Below, piece by piece: positions 1 to 7,519 of a stretch of DNA of 14,209 bases. The notes under the pieces were generated by a model. That model was not told where the DNA came from, did no database searches, and saw only the letters and a list, made by a program, of their open reading frames with translations. Both the position numbers and the translations under genes were made by a program. The DNA is from JBATTK01 sp049670505 (GTDB taxonomy: Bacteria; Bacteroidota; Bacteroidia; Flavobacteriales; Flavobacteriaceae). Where the stretch lies: positions 1-14,209 of the forward strand of contig JBATTK010000128.1 of the NCBI GenBank assembly GCA_049670505.1, read 5' to 3'. Each line of letters opens with the position of its first letter. Position 1 is the stretch's first letter.

Positions 1-299
1 GAGTTAACCTATCGCAAAATTCAACCGGGTGGAATCAGGCTCCAAGGAGTAAGCGTTCAGGTGTTAAAGCTTGGGACTGGTTGAAACTATATGGCGAGCA
101 GGTGGAAGGGTTCGGATTCTCAGGAACTATGGGCGAATGGTTACTGACCCGCTTAGAGGCTGCCGGAGCACCTGAGTTAGGGCTTAACGGAAATGCCGAA
201 GGGGATGCCTCAGATGCCGGAATGGTATTTACGCAACTTCCAGGGGGAACAACGGATGCAAGCATGGAGGAAATCAGGGACTTTTTTATGAAAGAATAG
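1..299 (+). CDS. 3' end of an unrecognised protein gene, cut by the window edge
   Basis: The reading frame is open from the left edge (first full codon at position 3) to a TAG at 297-299, so the gene starts outside the window. A TTG at 81 is the first possible start inside it, but the frame is open and protein-like before it (W-N-Q-A-P-R-S-K-R), so 81 is unlikely to be the true start. The visible part is about 98 residues, soluble, with no membrane segment, rich in Gly, Ala, Glu and Asp, and ends in an amphipathic stretch (M-E-E-I-R-D-F-F-M-K-E). I do not recognise the family. The same frame continues open for 53 codons after the stop, so the protein may be a nonsense-truncated version of a longer one. 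Confidence 0.5.
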   Translation, partial: VNLSQNSTGWNQAPRSKRSGVKAWDWLKLYGEQVEGFGFSGTMGEWLLTRLEAAGAPELGLNGNAEGDASDAGMVFTQLPGGTTDASMEEIRDFFMKE

Positions 300-461
300 G
301 TGATAACCAAGAGGGCTGATTTCGGAAGGAATGGAACAGTTTCTCCAATTAGTAAATATGAGTTCAATACATTACTTACCAAACTCAAAGGAAAAAGAAA
401 TGATGCAGCTGGATTGGTTCTTTCTAAAATAATCAATAAAAGGGCTCTCCTTACCGAATAA
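300..461 (+). pseudogene. Short in-frame continuation after a TAG: possible remnant or tiny gene
   Basis: Directly after the TAG at 297-299 the same frame opens with a GTG at 300 and runs 53 codons to a TAA at 459-461. The translation has ordinary protein composition (for example K-Y-E-F-N-T-L-L-T-K-L-K-G-K-R-N-D). No ribosome binding site is visible before the GTG. It may be the tail of the preceding gene separated by a nonsense mutation, a tiny overlapping gene, or chance. An open stretch this short is not rare, so the call is tentative. Confidence 0.25.
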
Positions 462-491
462 TCGATCCAGTCAAAGTCTCGCAGCCCTTTT
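438..491 (+). terminator. Possible weak terminator: inverted repeat with long loop
   Basis: AAAAGGGCT at 438-446 is the exact reverse complement of AGCCCTTTT at 483-491, with a 36-base loop. The right arm ends in four T residues. It lies at the end of the small 300-461 frame and before the DUF1080 gene, so it could end upstream transcription. The loop is longer than in usual intrinsic terminators and the T-run is short, so support is weak. Confidence 0.25.
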
Positions 492-536
492 AATTGCCCT
501 TAACGGCTTACTTAAGCATGATATTTGGTAAGAAAT

Positions 537-1490
537 ATGAAAAAAATGAAACGGACAAAACAGTACATTGTATCGGCAGCGACTCTTAGCCTGGCCTGCT
601 TTCTCCGGCATGCCAGCGCAACGGCTCAAGACACAACGGAAGTGGGAGCTCCTACGTCTATTAAAAACGACTGGAAGATCCTGCTTGATAAAGATTTGGC
701 ACACTGGGAAAAATTTATGGGCATTCCTCATTCCACAGTAAAAGGTTTGCCCAAAGGAACCTTCCAATCTGACAATGTTCATGTAGGAACTCCGTTGGGT
801 CTGAACAACGACCCGAAAAACGTTATAAACATGATCGAGCAGGATAGTCAACCCGTCCTCGCCATTACCGGAGAAATCTATGGCTGTGTTTCAACCAAAG
901 AGAGCTTCGGCAACTATCACCTTTCGCTCCAGTTTAAGTGGGGTCAAAAGAAATGGGAGCCGCGCTTAAATAAACTTCGGGATAGCGGGATTCTTTACCA
1001 TAGCTTCGGCGATCACGGTGGAATCTGGAACGTATGGAAAGCTTGCGTTGAAGCACAAATTCAAGAGAATGAATGCGGAGATATATATCTGTTGGGTAGT
1101 CATCAGGGCAATCCAAATGTGTTTGCCAAAACCGTTCCAACCGTAGGCCAGAGGTTTTCAACGTGGGATCCAAAAGGCACGGATAGCCAACAAAGATCAC
1201 GTATTATTAAAAGAGGGAATTTTGAAAAGCCGAACGGTGAGTGGAATACCATTGAAATCTACACCCTTGGCGACGAAGCATTTCATCTTGTGAACGGAAA
1301 CGTGGTAATGCACATCACCCAGATTAAACGCAATGATGAACCCCTTACGAGTGGACAGATTCAGCTGCAATCCGAAGGTGCTGAGATCTATTACCGTAAC
1401 ATCAAAATTCGCAACATCACCGTATTCCCAGAATACGTGCTCTCCGCATTAAATAAACCCTATGGACACAGTGTAACTGAGAATAGGTAA
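537..1490 (+). CDS. Secreted DUF1080 (3-keto-disaccharide hydrolase fold) protein
   Basis: This 317-residue protein belongs to the DUF1080 family (Pfam name: 3-keto-disaccharide hydrolase), which has a concanavalin/LamG-like beta-sandwich. Some members cleave glycosides previously oxidised at C3 of the sugar. An ATG at 537 is preferred over the TTG at 525 because it directly begins a signal peptide: K-K-M-K-R, a hydrophobic run at about residues 10-23, then a likely cleavage near A-S-A-T-A-Q (26-31). One domain fills roughly residues 44-295. Family-typical segments are L-R-D-S-G-I-L-Y-H (147-155), E-A-Q-I-Q-E (172-177), E-W-N-T-I-E-I (235-241) and the closing strand region G-Q-I-Q-L-Q-S-E-G-A (273-282) followed by Y-R-N-I-K-I-R. 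The protein probably acts in the periplasm or at the cell surface. It precedes a GH67-like enzyme and a sulfatase on the same strand, which fits glycan use. The exact substrate cannot be read from the sequence. Confidence 0.85.
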   Translation: MKKMKRTKQYIVSAATLSLACFLRHASATAQDTTEVGAPTSIKNDWKILLDKDLAHWEKFMGIPHSTVKGLPKGTFQSDNVHVGTPLGLNNDPKNVINMIEQDSQPVLAITGEIYGCVSTKESFGNYHLSLQFKWGQKKWEPRLNKLRDSGILYHSFGDHGGIWNVWKACVEAQIQENECGDIYLLGSHQGNPNVFAKTVPTVGQRFSTWDPKGTDSQQRSRIIKRGNFEKPNGEWNTIEIYTLGDEAFHLVNGNVVMHITQIKRNDEPLTSGQIQLQSEGAEIYYRNIKIRNITVFPEYVLSALNKPYGHSVTENR

Positions 1491-1632
1491 AGGAGAATTA
1501 CTTCGTTTGGATGGCTTCAACCTTGAATAGCCCATTCACTAATCCCCCTAAAGATGTGTTGGATTGCCGATAATTAGTTGAGAAATAAATAATAAAAAAC
1601 GAAAAAGAATATTTAAGACAAAAAACTAAGTT

Positions 1633-3858
1633 ATGGTAAAAATTGTTCATGCTGCAAAATTAATACTTGGTATTTTATTTACCCTTGCATCAATCAATCT
1701 CTTTGGTCAAAAAACCATTTCAGTATATCACGAAAAAGGTTCGCCAACGCTTGATTTTGCCTTGAACGATTTGAGGGATGACCTTAGTGTGCAAGGTGTA
1801 TTCATCTTATCTACAAAGCTTGTGGATGCGGATGTATTATTGTTTACTCAATCAGGTCTCACCAAACTGAAGTCAGAAGGGGTGGGATACCCAGAGATTG
1901 ATTTTGACCTAAAACCAGAAGGCTTTGCAATCAAAAACAGTAAAAAGGATAAAATATGGGTGATAGGTGCCGATGAACCCGGGTTGATGTATGGAGTGTT
2001 TGAATTGGCAGAACAGATACGTCTATACGGAATAGATAATGTCATGGAAACAAAGCAGAACCCATACATGTCAACACGTGGCGTGAAATTCAATATTCCA
2101 TTGGATGTGCGAACCCCAACCTACACAGACCCAAGCGAAGCGTGTCAACAAGCCATTCCCGAGATGTGGAGTATGGATTTTTGGACAGCATACATAGATG
2201 AACTGGCCCGAGATCGTTACAATATGATTTCACTTTGGAGTCTTCATCCTTTTCCTTCCATGATCAAAGTCCCTGAATACCCAGATGTGGCACTTGATGA
2301 TGTGAGGAGAACAACGACGCCCATTGATAGATTCTGGGCCATTGGAAACGGCGTGAAATATCCTGAAATTTTAGAAAACACGGAATTGGTCAAAAAGATG
2401 ACCATCGAAGAAAAAATAGAGCACTGGCAAAAAGTGATGTGGTATGCCAAAGAGCGCAATATAGACTTCTATGTAATGGTCTGGAATGTTTTTGATTTTG
2501 GAATCGATGGAAAATATGGCATTACGGAAAAGCCCGATAATCCAATTACAAAAGACTATTTCAGAAAGAGTGTAAAACAGATGCTGCTTACCTATCCGGA
2601 TTTGGGGGGTATTGGATTAACTGTAGGAGAAAACATGGCCGGTTATCCATCGGATGTAAAAGAAGGATGGGCATTTGACACCTACGGGAAAGGTATTCTG
2701 GATGCTTTAGAACTATTTCCCGATCGGAAGATTACTTTTATTCATAGATTGCACCAAGGTGATGTACAAGAAATTGATAATCGGTTTGCCCCACTTATCG
2801 AAAATAAAAATGTCAATTTTATATTCAGTTTTAAGTATGCACAGGCTCATATTATGAGTTCCATAAACCAGCCATATGCCGATGAATTTGTAAAGGAAAT
2901 TCAGGGCAGGAAAACCTTGTGGACACTTAGGAACGATGATAATTATTACTTCCGTTGGGGAGCTCCGGGTTTTTTGCGGGAGTTTATAAAAAATATCCCT
3001 TACGATGTTTCTGAAGGATTTTACTATGGGTCGGATGGTTACGTATGGGGGCGTGAGTTTTTAGCTAAAAATCCAAAAATACCTCGTGAATTGGAGGTAA
3101 AAAAGCATTGGTACCACTGGATGTCAATGGGAAGGCTTGGCTATGATCCGGATTTAACGAATCAACGGTTTGCGGATATACTACAACATCGTTTCCCCGA
3201 AATTGAAGGTAAATTACTTTTTACCGCGTGGCAGGAAGCTTCAATGATTTATCCCGTAACAACCGGATTTCATTGGGGGGTAGCCGATTTTAGCTGGTAT
3301 ATAGAAGGAAATATGTCACGTAAAGGGCATCCTACCGCTTCAATTGATGGATTGGGTATCCACCATGTTGATCAGTTTATCCAACAAGAAGTACACCCGG
3401 GAACAAATAACCAAACCATACCCGACTATGTTGAAATGGTCGCGCTAGGAGAAACCTCGGAATTAACTTCGCCTCTGAAAATTTCAAGGCAGCTTCACGA
3501 ACATACCGATAAAGCCTTGGAAATCCTAAATAGCTTGGACCAGATTGAAAACAAGGAACTTTCAAATACTGTTGAAGACATAAAATCAATTAGCTTTTTA
3601 GGCAAGTACTATGCCCATAAAATCAGTGGTACAACACATGTGGCTATGTATCGAAAAACAAAAGATAAAGAATACCAGAAGGAGGCAGTGAAACAGCTGG
3701 AAATGGCACTGGACTTTTGGCAGAAATACACAGAAAATGCAATGAAACAATACGTCAACCCCATTTGGATGAAAAGAGTGGGAATGGCAGACTGGGTGAA
3801 ATTTACGGAGTATGCTCAAAAAGATATTGAGATAGCAAAACAGGAATTAAAAAAATGA
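1633..3858 (+). CDS. Exported GH67-like (alpha-glucuronidase-like) glycoside hydrolase candidate
   Basis: This 741-residue protein is about the length of GH67 alpha-glucuronidases. The ATG at 1633 begins a signal peptide with a hydrophobic core at about residues 8-24 and likely cleavage near L-F-G-Q (23-26). Residues 27-145 resemble the alpha/beta N-terminal domain shared by GH67 and GH20 enzymes, including the segment G-A-D-E-P-G-L-M-Y-G-V-F-E-L (112-125). S-T-R-G-V-K-F-N (147-154) opens a probable TIM barrel to about residue 480. In G-G-I-G-L-T-V-G-E-N-M (325-335), Glu333 is the best candidate for the catalytic acid; the barrel also carries many aromatics (W-N-V-F-D-F, H-W-Y-H-W-M). The last 230 residues are mainly helical. 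The likely role is removal of uronic acid or related side groups from a polysaccharide in the periplasm. Family assignment rests on layout and motifs; it could instead belong to a neighbouring, uncharacterised barrel family. Confidence 0.65.
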   Translation: MVKIVHAAKLILGILFTLASINLFGQKTISVYHEKGSPTLDFALNDLRDDLSVQGVFILSTKLVDADVLLFTQSGLTKLKSEGVGYPEIDFDLKPEGFAIKNSKKDKIWVIGADEPGLMYGVFELAEQIRLYGIDNVMETKQNPYMSTRGVKFNIPLDVRTPTYTDPSEACQQAIPEMWSMDFWTAYIDELARDRYNMISLWSLHPFPSMIKVPEYPDVALDDVRRTTTPIDRFWAIGNGVKYPEILENTELVKKMTIEEKIEHWQKVMWYAKERNIDFYVMVWNVFDFGIDGKYGITEKPDNPITKDYFRKSVKQMLLTYPDLGGIGLTVGENMAGYPSDVKEGWAFDTYGKGILDALELFPDRKITFIHRLHQGDVQEIDNRFAPLIENKNVNFIFSFKYAQAHIMSSINQPYADEFVKEIQGRKTLWTLRNDDNYYFRWGAPGFLREFIKNIPYDVSEGFYYGSDGYVWGREFLAKNPKIPRELEVKKHWYHWMSMGRLGYDPDLTNQRFADILQHRFPEIEGKLLFTAWQEASMIYPVTTGFHWGVADFSWYIEGNMSRKGHPTASIDGLGIHHVDQFIQQEVHPGTNNQTIPDYVEMVALGETSELTSPLKISRQLHEHTDKALEILNSLDQIENKELSNTVEDIKSISFLGKYYAHKISGTTHVAMYRKTKDKEYQKEAVKQLEMALDFWQKYTENAMKQYVNPIWMKRVGMADWVKFTEYAQKDIEIAKQELKK

Positions 3859-3894
3859 TTGTTTAGAAAAATAATATTTAAAAAGAAAGACAAT

Positions 3895-5448
3895 ATGAGA
3901 CTCAAGAGAAACGCCTTGTCAAGTTTTAAAGGTTTTGTTTTTTGTATAACTCTTTTACCCACACTTCATGCCCAGACAACTGATTCGGCATCAAGCTCAA
4001 CTCAACCAAACTTTGTAATTATCCTAGCGGATGATCTTGGGTATGGCGATATCGGAGCTTATCGCAAACTGAATGGGGGGGTGGACAATAAGCCGGAGGC
4101 GTATAAGTATACGCCTAACATGGATCGCTTAGCTAACGAGGGGGTTATGTTTAGCCGTGCATATGCCACCGGTTGGTGTGCTCCGAGCAGGCAGGTACTG
4201 TTGAGTGGTATGTGGGTAGGCCGCAAAAGCGCAACTGAACAACCTTGGTTGGGTAATCGGTTTCGAAAAATGGGATACACCACCGGTCTTGTCGGCAAGG
4301 TACATGGAAAATACCCTATCGAAAGATGTTATGATAATACAAATCCTGTTAGTGCAGAGTTTGATGATGGTCTTTTCTTTAATGGAGGTGCTCGCCCATC
4401 CTACATGAAAAAGGGAGAGGTACTTCCCATGCGAAGGGCTTTGAAGCCCTCAGAGTATATAGCTGGAGAGGGAGAATACATTACCGATCTTTTTACGGAC
4501 CATGCGGTGGATTTCATTAAACGAAACCAGAATAACCCATTTATGCTCTACATTGCACATACTGCACCGCATTCTCCTTTGCAGGGTAAGCCGGAGGATA
4601 TGCGCAAGTTATTTCCGGATAGATTTGGAAGCATGAGTGACGAAGAGATTCGGAAAAGTGCAACAAAAAAGAGTAACGATGCTTTAATGGCGGACCACTA
4701 TACCGGGATGGTCTATGGTCTTGATCGCAATATAGGTCGAGTAATGGAAACATTAAGAGCCTTTGAAATTGCTGATAATACGGTGGTTATAATCGTTAGT
4801 GATAATGGTGCGATCGAGGGCTCTAACTATCCACTGGATGGCCACAAGTGGGATGGCTTGGAAGGCGGGATTCGTGTGCCAATGATTATATGGTCTAAAG
4901 AGTTTATGGAATCTGAGGCGTCAGGATCGGTGTGTGACCGAATGGTTTCGTTGGCTGATGTGGTTCCGACGACATTAGCTGCCGCGGGTTCAACTGAAAA
5001 GCTTCAGACCGATGGAATGAATTTAATCCCTCACCTTACCGGAGGAAAACCTTGGCCAGAACATAGGCGCTATTTGATAACCAACTCCTGTTACACTTTT
5101 CAAAACACAGGAGCCATGGATTTTGGTTTTGAATACAACAATGGCCAACAGTTAATGCAGTGTGTATATATCACCGATGAATCTAAAATCATTAGCTGGA
5201 ATCCCAATAAAACCAAGAACATCGGTGTGGTTTACAAAGAATTGCCAAATATAACCAGTAAAGGGTCCTTTAATATTCTGATAAAGGAGGAGACACCTAA
5301 AGATGGTGTTGTGCCGAAGAGTGGGCCGGGATTGAACCTGTTTAATGAGATGATAGGTGTAATTATAAACTCTGATGGTGACGTGTTGCAGACCTGGAGT
5401 TGCGCGACTCCCAAAGAGCTTGCCAACTATAAATGGTGGTGGGAGTAG
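3895..5448 (+). CDS. Exported S1-family (FGly-dependent) sulfatase
   Basis: This 517-residue enzyme would hydrolyse sulfate esters, most likely on glycans in the periplasm. The frame is open from a TTG at 3859, but the ATG at 3895 directly begins a signal peptide (M-R-L-K-R, hydrophobic core about 13-24, then L-H-A-Q) and is preferred. The active-site set is complete: metal Asp46 and Asp47 in A-D-D-L-G-Y-G-D; Cys95 in C-A-P-S-R, the C-x-P-S-R motif matured to formylglycine by a partner enzyme not in this window; Arg110 and Lys111 in V-G-R-K-S; Lys135 and His137 in G-K-V-H; His222 and His226 in A-H-T-A-P-H-S-P; Asp303 and Asn304 in S-D-N-G; and Lys318 in G-H-K-W-D. It follows the GH67-like gene by 36 bases, so the two are probably co-transcribed. 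The end lacks the usual 'YDL..DP.E..NL' closing segment and finishes K-W-W-W-E. The sulfated substrate cannot be predicted. Confidence 0.93.
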   Translation: MRLKRNALSSFKGFVFCITLLPTLHAQTTDSASSSTQPNFVIILADDLGYGDIGAYRKLNGGVDNKPEAYKYTPNMDRLANEGVMFSRAYATGWCAPSRQVLLSGMWVGRKSATEQPWLGNRFRKMGYTTGLVGKVHGKYPIERCYDNTNPVSAEFDDGLFFNGGARPSYMKKGEVLPMRRALKPSEYIAGEGEYITDLFTDHAVDFIKRNQNNPFMLYIAHTAPHSPLQGKPEDMRKLFPDRFGSMSDEEIRKSATKKSNDALMADHYTGMVYGLDRNIGRVMETLRAFEIADNTVVIIVSDNGAIEGSNYPLDGHKWDGLEGGIRVPMIIWSKEFMESEASGSVCDRMVSLADVVPTTLAAAGSTEKLQTDGMNLIPHLTGGKPWPEHRRYLITNSCYTFQNTGAMDFGFEYNNGQQLMQCVYITDESKIISWNPNKTKNIGVVYKELPNITSKGSFNILIKEETPKDGVVPKSGPGLNLFNEMIGVIINSDGDVLQTWSCATPKELANYKWWWE

Positions 5449-5952
5449 GGGCGATTGTTCTTCTCGCGGAGCGGTAGTTTTATATTTATATTGGAAAAAG
5501 CATTGAGGACTAGCTTATTTTTGATAGGAACGCAACTTTATGTCTTTGATGATAACTTGAGAATAAATCTAAAAGAACTTTCTTCATGAATGCGTTGATA
5601 AAGATCATTTTGCTACACTTTGGTCACTATATGCAACGAACTGAATTGCCTATATACCGTTATTTTTAAAATAAACTAATAATTATCTACATGAAAAATA
5701 GGAGTTTTTAGAATGAATTCAATATTCTGTTTTCTAATTTTTTTTTGGAATTAGTTTTTTTTCCTGCCTTTAAGCAAAGCCCTTTACACCTTTCCTATAA
5801 CTTCATTGTCGGGTTTGAAAGATTTCTGCGAAGGAAGAAAAATAGGAACGGAACATTTCAATAAGTAGAGTAGATTTCTGGGCGCTTTCGCATCAAACCG
5901 TATGTAAAAAGAAAAATTTAAACTTGCCAGATGTTTTAATGATGCTGATTAA
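5449..5952. other. Long AT-rich spacer between convergent gene blocks
   Basis: No convincing gene is present in these 504 bases. The longest small frame I noticed is 5586-5669 on the plus strand (27 codons, M-N-A-L-I-K-I-I-L-L-H-F), with no ribosome binding site and nothing recognisable. The segment holds long T and A runs and one weak terminator-like hairpin at 5734-5762. It separates the glycan cluster from the leftward-reading accessory genes and may mark an insertion boundary, but no direct repeat or integrase trace was found. Confidence 0.5.
5734..5762 (+). terminator. Possible rho-independent terminator
   Basis: CTAATT at 5734-5739 pairs with AATTAG at 5749-5754 around a T-rich loop ending in GG, and eight T residues follow at 5755-5762. 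The shape matches an intrinsic terminator for plus-strand transcription leaving the sulfatase, but the stem has only one G-C pair and lies about 285 bases after the stop codon. Confidence 0.35.
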
Positions 5953-6810
5953 CTAAAGGCTATATTTTCTCTGTTTAAGTTTCAAATAAGTCAATGATGT
6001 TAATAACATGGCTATAAACCCAATAAGCCCTAAAATTCCGGCTTCAGGACCATATTCTCCACCTGTCAACAAATCGGAACCTTTGTTTTCAATGCTGTAA
6101 AATGAATTTAAAGCCTTGTTGCCGCTCATTGTAAACCCTAATTGGGACTGCGTAAAATTCCAAGCCGCATGTAGCCCGATTGACAATCCTAAATTTTTAG
6201 TCATTACAAATGGAATACACCAAACCATTCCGTTTATTGTTAGCAATGCAATCGAAAGAATTGATGCATTATTATTACCAAAATGAGCTAGTCCGAACAA
6301 TACCGATGATACCACTAGTGAAATTAAAAGTGCTCGTTTTTTGGATGTATTTTTTGATTTAAATCCTTCGTAAAGATTGGTAAATAAATAGCCTCTGAAA
6401 AAAGTCTCCTCTAAAATACCTACAAGAAGCATTTTAAAAGCAAAAGGAAATAACAACAGAAGACTTGGGGCCGATGATACCTTAGTAACCATTAAAATAC
6501 CGGTGACCTTTCCAATGAAAAATAGTAATATGACTGAAAAAACTCCGATTAGAATTCCAATAAGCAAATGAACAAAAGTTCTTTTTTTGAAAACCAGACC
6601 ATATTCCGAAAAATCTCTTTTGTCGAGGTATTTTGAGTTGAGATATAAGCCAAATATCAATATTAATGCAGCTCCAAAGAATTGTAAATTAGCATTGTTA
6701 ATCAGAATAAGAGGTGAAATCGCAAGCGATAGCAAGCAAATGAATATCAGGATTCTCCAAAAGGCCCTTATTCGATTATTATCATTGTAAAAAAAAATTT
6801 GAACATCCAT
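5953..6810 (-). CDS. CPBP family (CAAX/Abi) intramembrane metalloprotease
   Basis: This 285-residue multi-pass membrane protein carries all three CPBP signatures: E134-E135-T-F-F-R139 (EExxxR), F172-G-L-A-H176 (FxxxH), and H214-A-A-W-N218 (HxxxN). Together these form the metal site of a glutamate-type intramembrane protease. About seven hydrophobic segments are visible, near residues 20-36, 42-58, 79-101, 115-133, 158-175, 183-203 and 257-275. Relatives cleave prenylated proteins in eukaryotes and are linked to bacteriocin maturation or self-immunity in bacteria; many bacterial members have no known substrate. The gene stands alone: no bacteriocin or regulator lies next to it, and it is separated from the upstream EthD gene by a 230-base gap carrying the shared boundary motif. 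The ATG at 6810 begins a plausible cytoplasmic N-terminus. The family call is firm, the biological role open. Confidence 0.92.
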   Translation of the reverse strand: MDVQIFFYNDNNRIRAFWRILIFICLLSLAISPLILINNANLQFFGAALILIFGLYLNSKYLDKRDFSEYGLVFKKRTFVHLLIGILIGVFSVILLFFIGKVTGILMVTKVSSAPSLLLLFPFAFKMLLVGILEETFFRGYLFTNLYEGFKSKNTSKKRALLISLVVSSVLFGLAHFGNNNASILSIALLTINGMVWCIPFVMTKNLGLSIGLHAAWNFTQSQLGFTMSGNKALNSFYSIENKGSDLLTGGEYGPEAGILGLIGFIAMLLTSLTYLKLKQRKYSL

Positions 6811-6838
6811 TTAGTTACAACCTATTCTTTTTGATATA

Positions 6839-6871
6839 GCACAACGGTTAGGGCCATGATTTCGGTTGGGA
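6839..6871. repeat. Boundary motif copy: caacggtt ... gttggg
   Basis: GCACAACGGTT at 6839-6849 is followed 15 bases later by GTTGGGA at 6865-6871, just upstream of the CPBP gene. A very similar arrangement (cgcaacggtt, then gttgggt 12 bases on) lies upstream of the helicase gene at 14127-14155. Looser relatives occur at 8229-8235 and 9182-9211. The function is unknown. Confidence 0.4.
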
Positions 6872-6971
6872 AATCCGTCAGGATTTTTCAAGCTACCACC
6901 TAATGAAGCTGTTTAAAGGTAGGGAATTCTCAGTTTTCAATTGGGGAAGATTGAATCATAGGTATTGTTAT

Positions 6972-7031
6972 GGTCGGTGCCGTCTTTGAAAATCTTCAAA
7001 CAGCCTTTTGTTGGTCTCTGCTCTGCCGACC
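6972..7031. repeat. Nested inverted repeats in the EthD-CPBP gap
   Basis: TTTGAA at 6985-6990 and TTCAAA at 6995-7000 form a perfect 6-bp stem with a four-base loop. This lies inside a wider pair, GGTCGG at 6972-6977 and CCGACC at 7026-7031. The structure starts just after the EthD stop codon on the minus strand and could act as a 3' end or RNA-stabilising element. There is no T-run typical of an intrinsic terminator. Confidence 0.35.
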
Positions 7032-7040
7032 TTTGCGCGG

Positions 7041-7451
7041 TCATTGGAATACCTCACTAATTTGAACAACTGGCTGAATATTGGTATAGTTGGGGATGTC
7101 ACTAACGATTTTTTCCGCATTTGGTCCAAAAGAATTTTGATAGGCCGAAAGCTTGTCAAAGTATAAATATCCAATAGCCAAATATGGAATCGGTTCATCG
7201 GGCGTCCTGCCGGTTATTCCCCTATCAATTGCTAACAGCTTTAATGAGTCGCCCAATAAACTTGCAACCATTGGCATGTGTTTATTGGAATAGTAGTCCA
7301 TGTCAAATGTTTTCCCGTCACCGTTCGGATATAGTATCGTCACTTTGATCATGCCCTTTTTATTTTTGGAAGTATCCGTTGCTGTAGTCTGCCAGCAACT
7401 GGTAAGGAGTGCCACGGCACCAAGGATTAAGATGATAGTTTTGGTTTTCAT
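7041..7451 (-). CDS. EthD-domain lipoprotein
   Basis: This 136-residue protein starts with a lipoprotein signal: K-T-K, a hydrophobic core at about residues 5-15, and the lipobox L16-T-S-C19, which predicts lipid attachment at Cys19 and membrane anchoring. Residues 34-134 match the EthD family, a small dimeric alpha/beta-barrel (ferredoxin-like) fold: M-I-K-V-T-I-L-Y-P opens it, followed by D-M-D-Y-Y-S-N-K-H-M-P-M-V, the typical 'Y...HMP' helix. EthD-like proteins are usually cytosolic and are associated with ether degradation or small-molecule handling, often without a known reaction, so lipid anchoring is less common. Spacing to the next gene upstream is 68 bases, with no obvious operon logic. 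Family call is good; activity unknown. Confidence 0.8.
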   Translation of the reverse strand: MKTKTIILILGAVALLTSCWQTTATDTSKNKKGMIKVTILYPNGDGKTFDMDYYSNKHMPMVASLLGDSLKLLAIDRGITGRTPDEPIPYLAIGYLYFDKLSAYQNSFGPNAEKIVSDIPNYTNIQPVVQISEVFQ

Positions 7452-7519
7452 TTTGTTGGGATTTAATGATTTGTTAAAAGTTAATAATTTCCCGTGCCAA
7501 TGTTACCACATGTTTTACT

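Noticed and set aside
35..436. 133-codon minus-strand open frame
   Set aside because: It lies antisense to the frame at 1-299 and its continuation, is rich in Ser and Pro, and shows no recognisable motif. It is best explained as a shadow frame.
3859..3894. TTG start for the sulfatase giving 12 extra residues
   Set aside because: The ATG at 3895 directly begins a normal signal peptide; the extra residues would place a basic stretch before it.
5586..5669. 27-codon hydrophobic small peptide
   Set aside because: No ribosome binding site, no partner gene and no support beyond an open frame in AT-rich DNA.
5953..6810. CPBP gene as part of a bacteriocin system
   Set aside because: The protease signatures are clear, but no leader peptide, transporter or bacteriocin gene lies nearby.
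6811..7040. Possible degraded gene in the EthD-CPBP gap
   Set aside because: Short open stretches exist on the minus strand, but stops interrupt every frame and no family is recognisable. The repeats there are better listed as structure.
6968..7198. 76-codon minus-strand frame overlapping the EthD gene and extending past its stop
   Set aside because: It overlaps a well-supported lipoprotein gene in another phase, and its tail has no recognisable domain.
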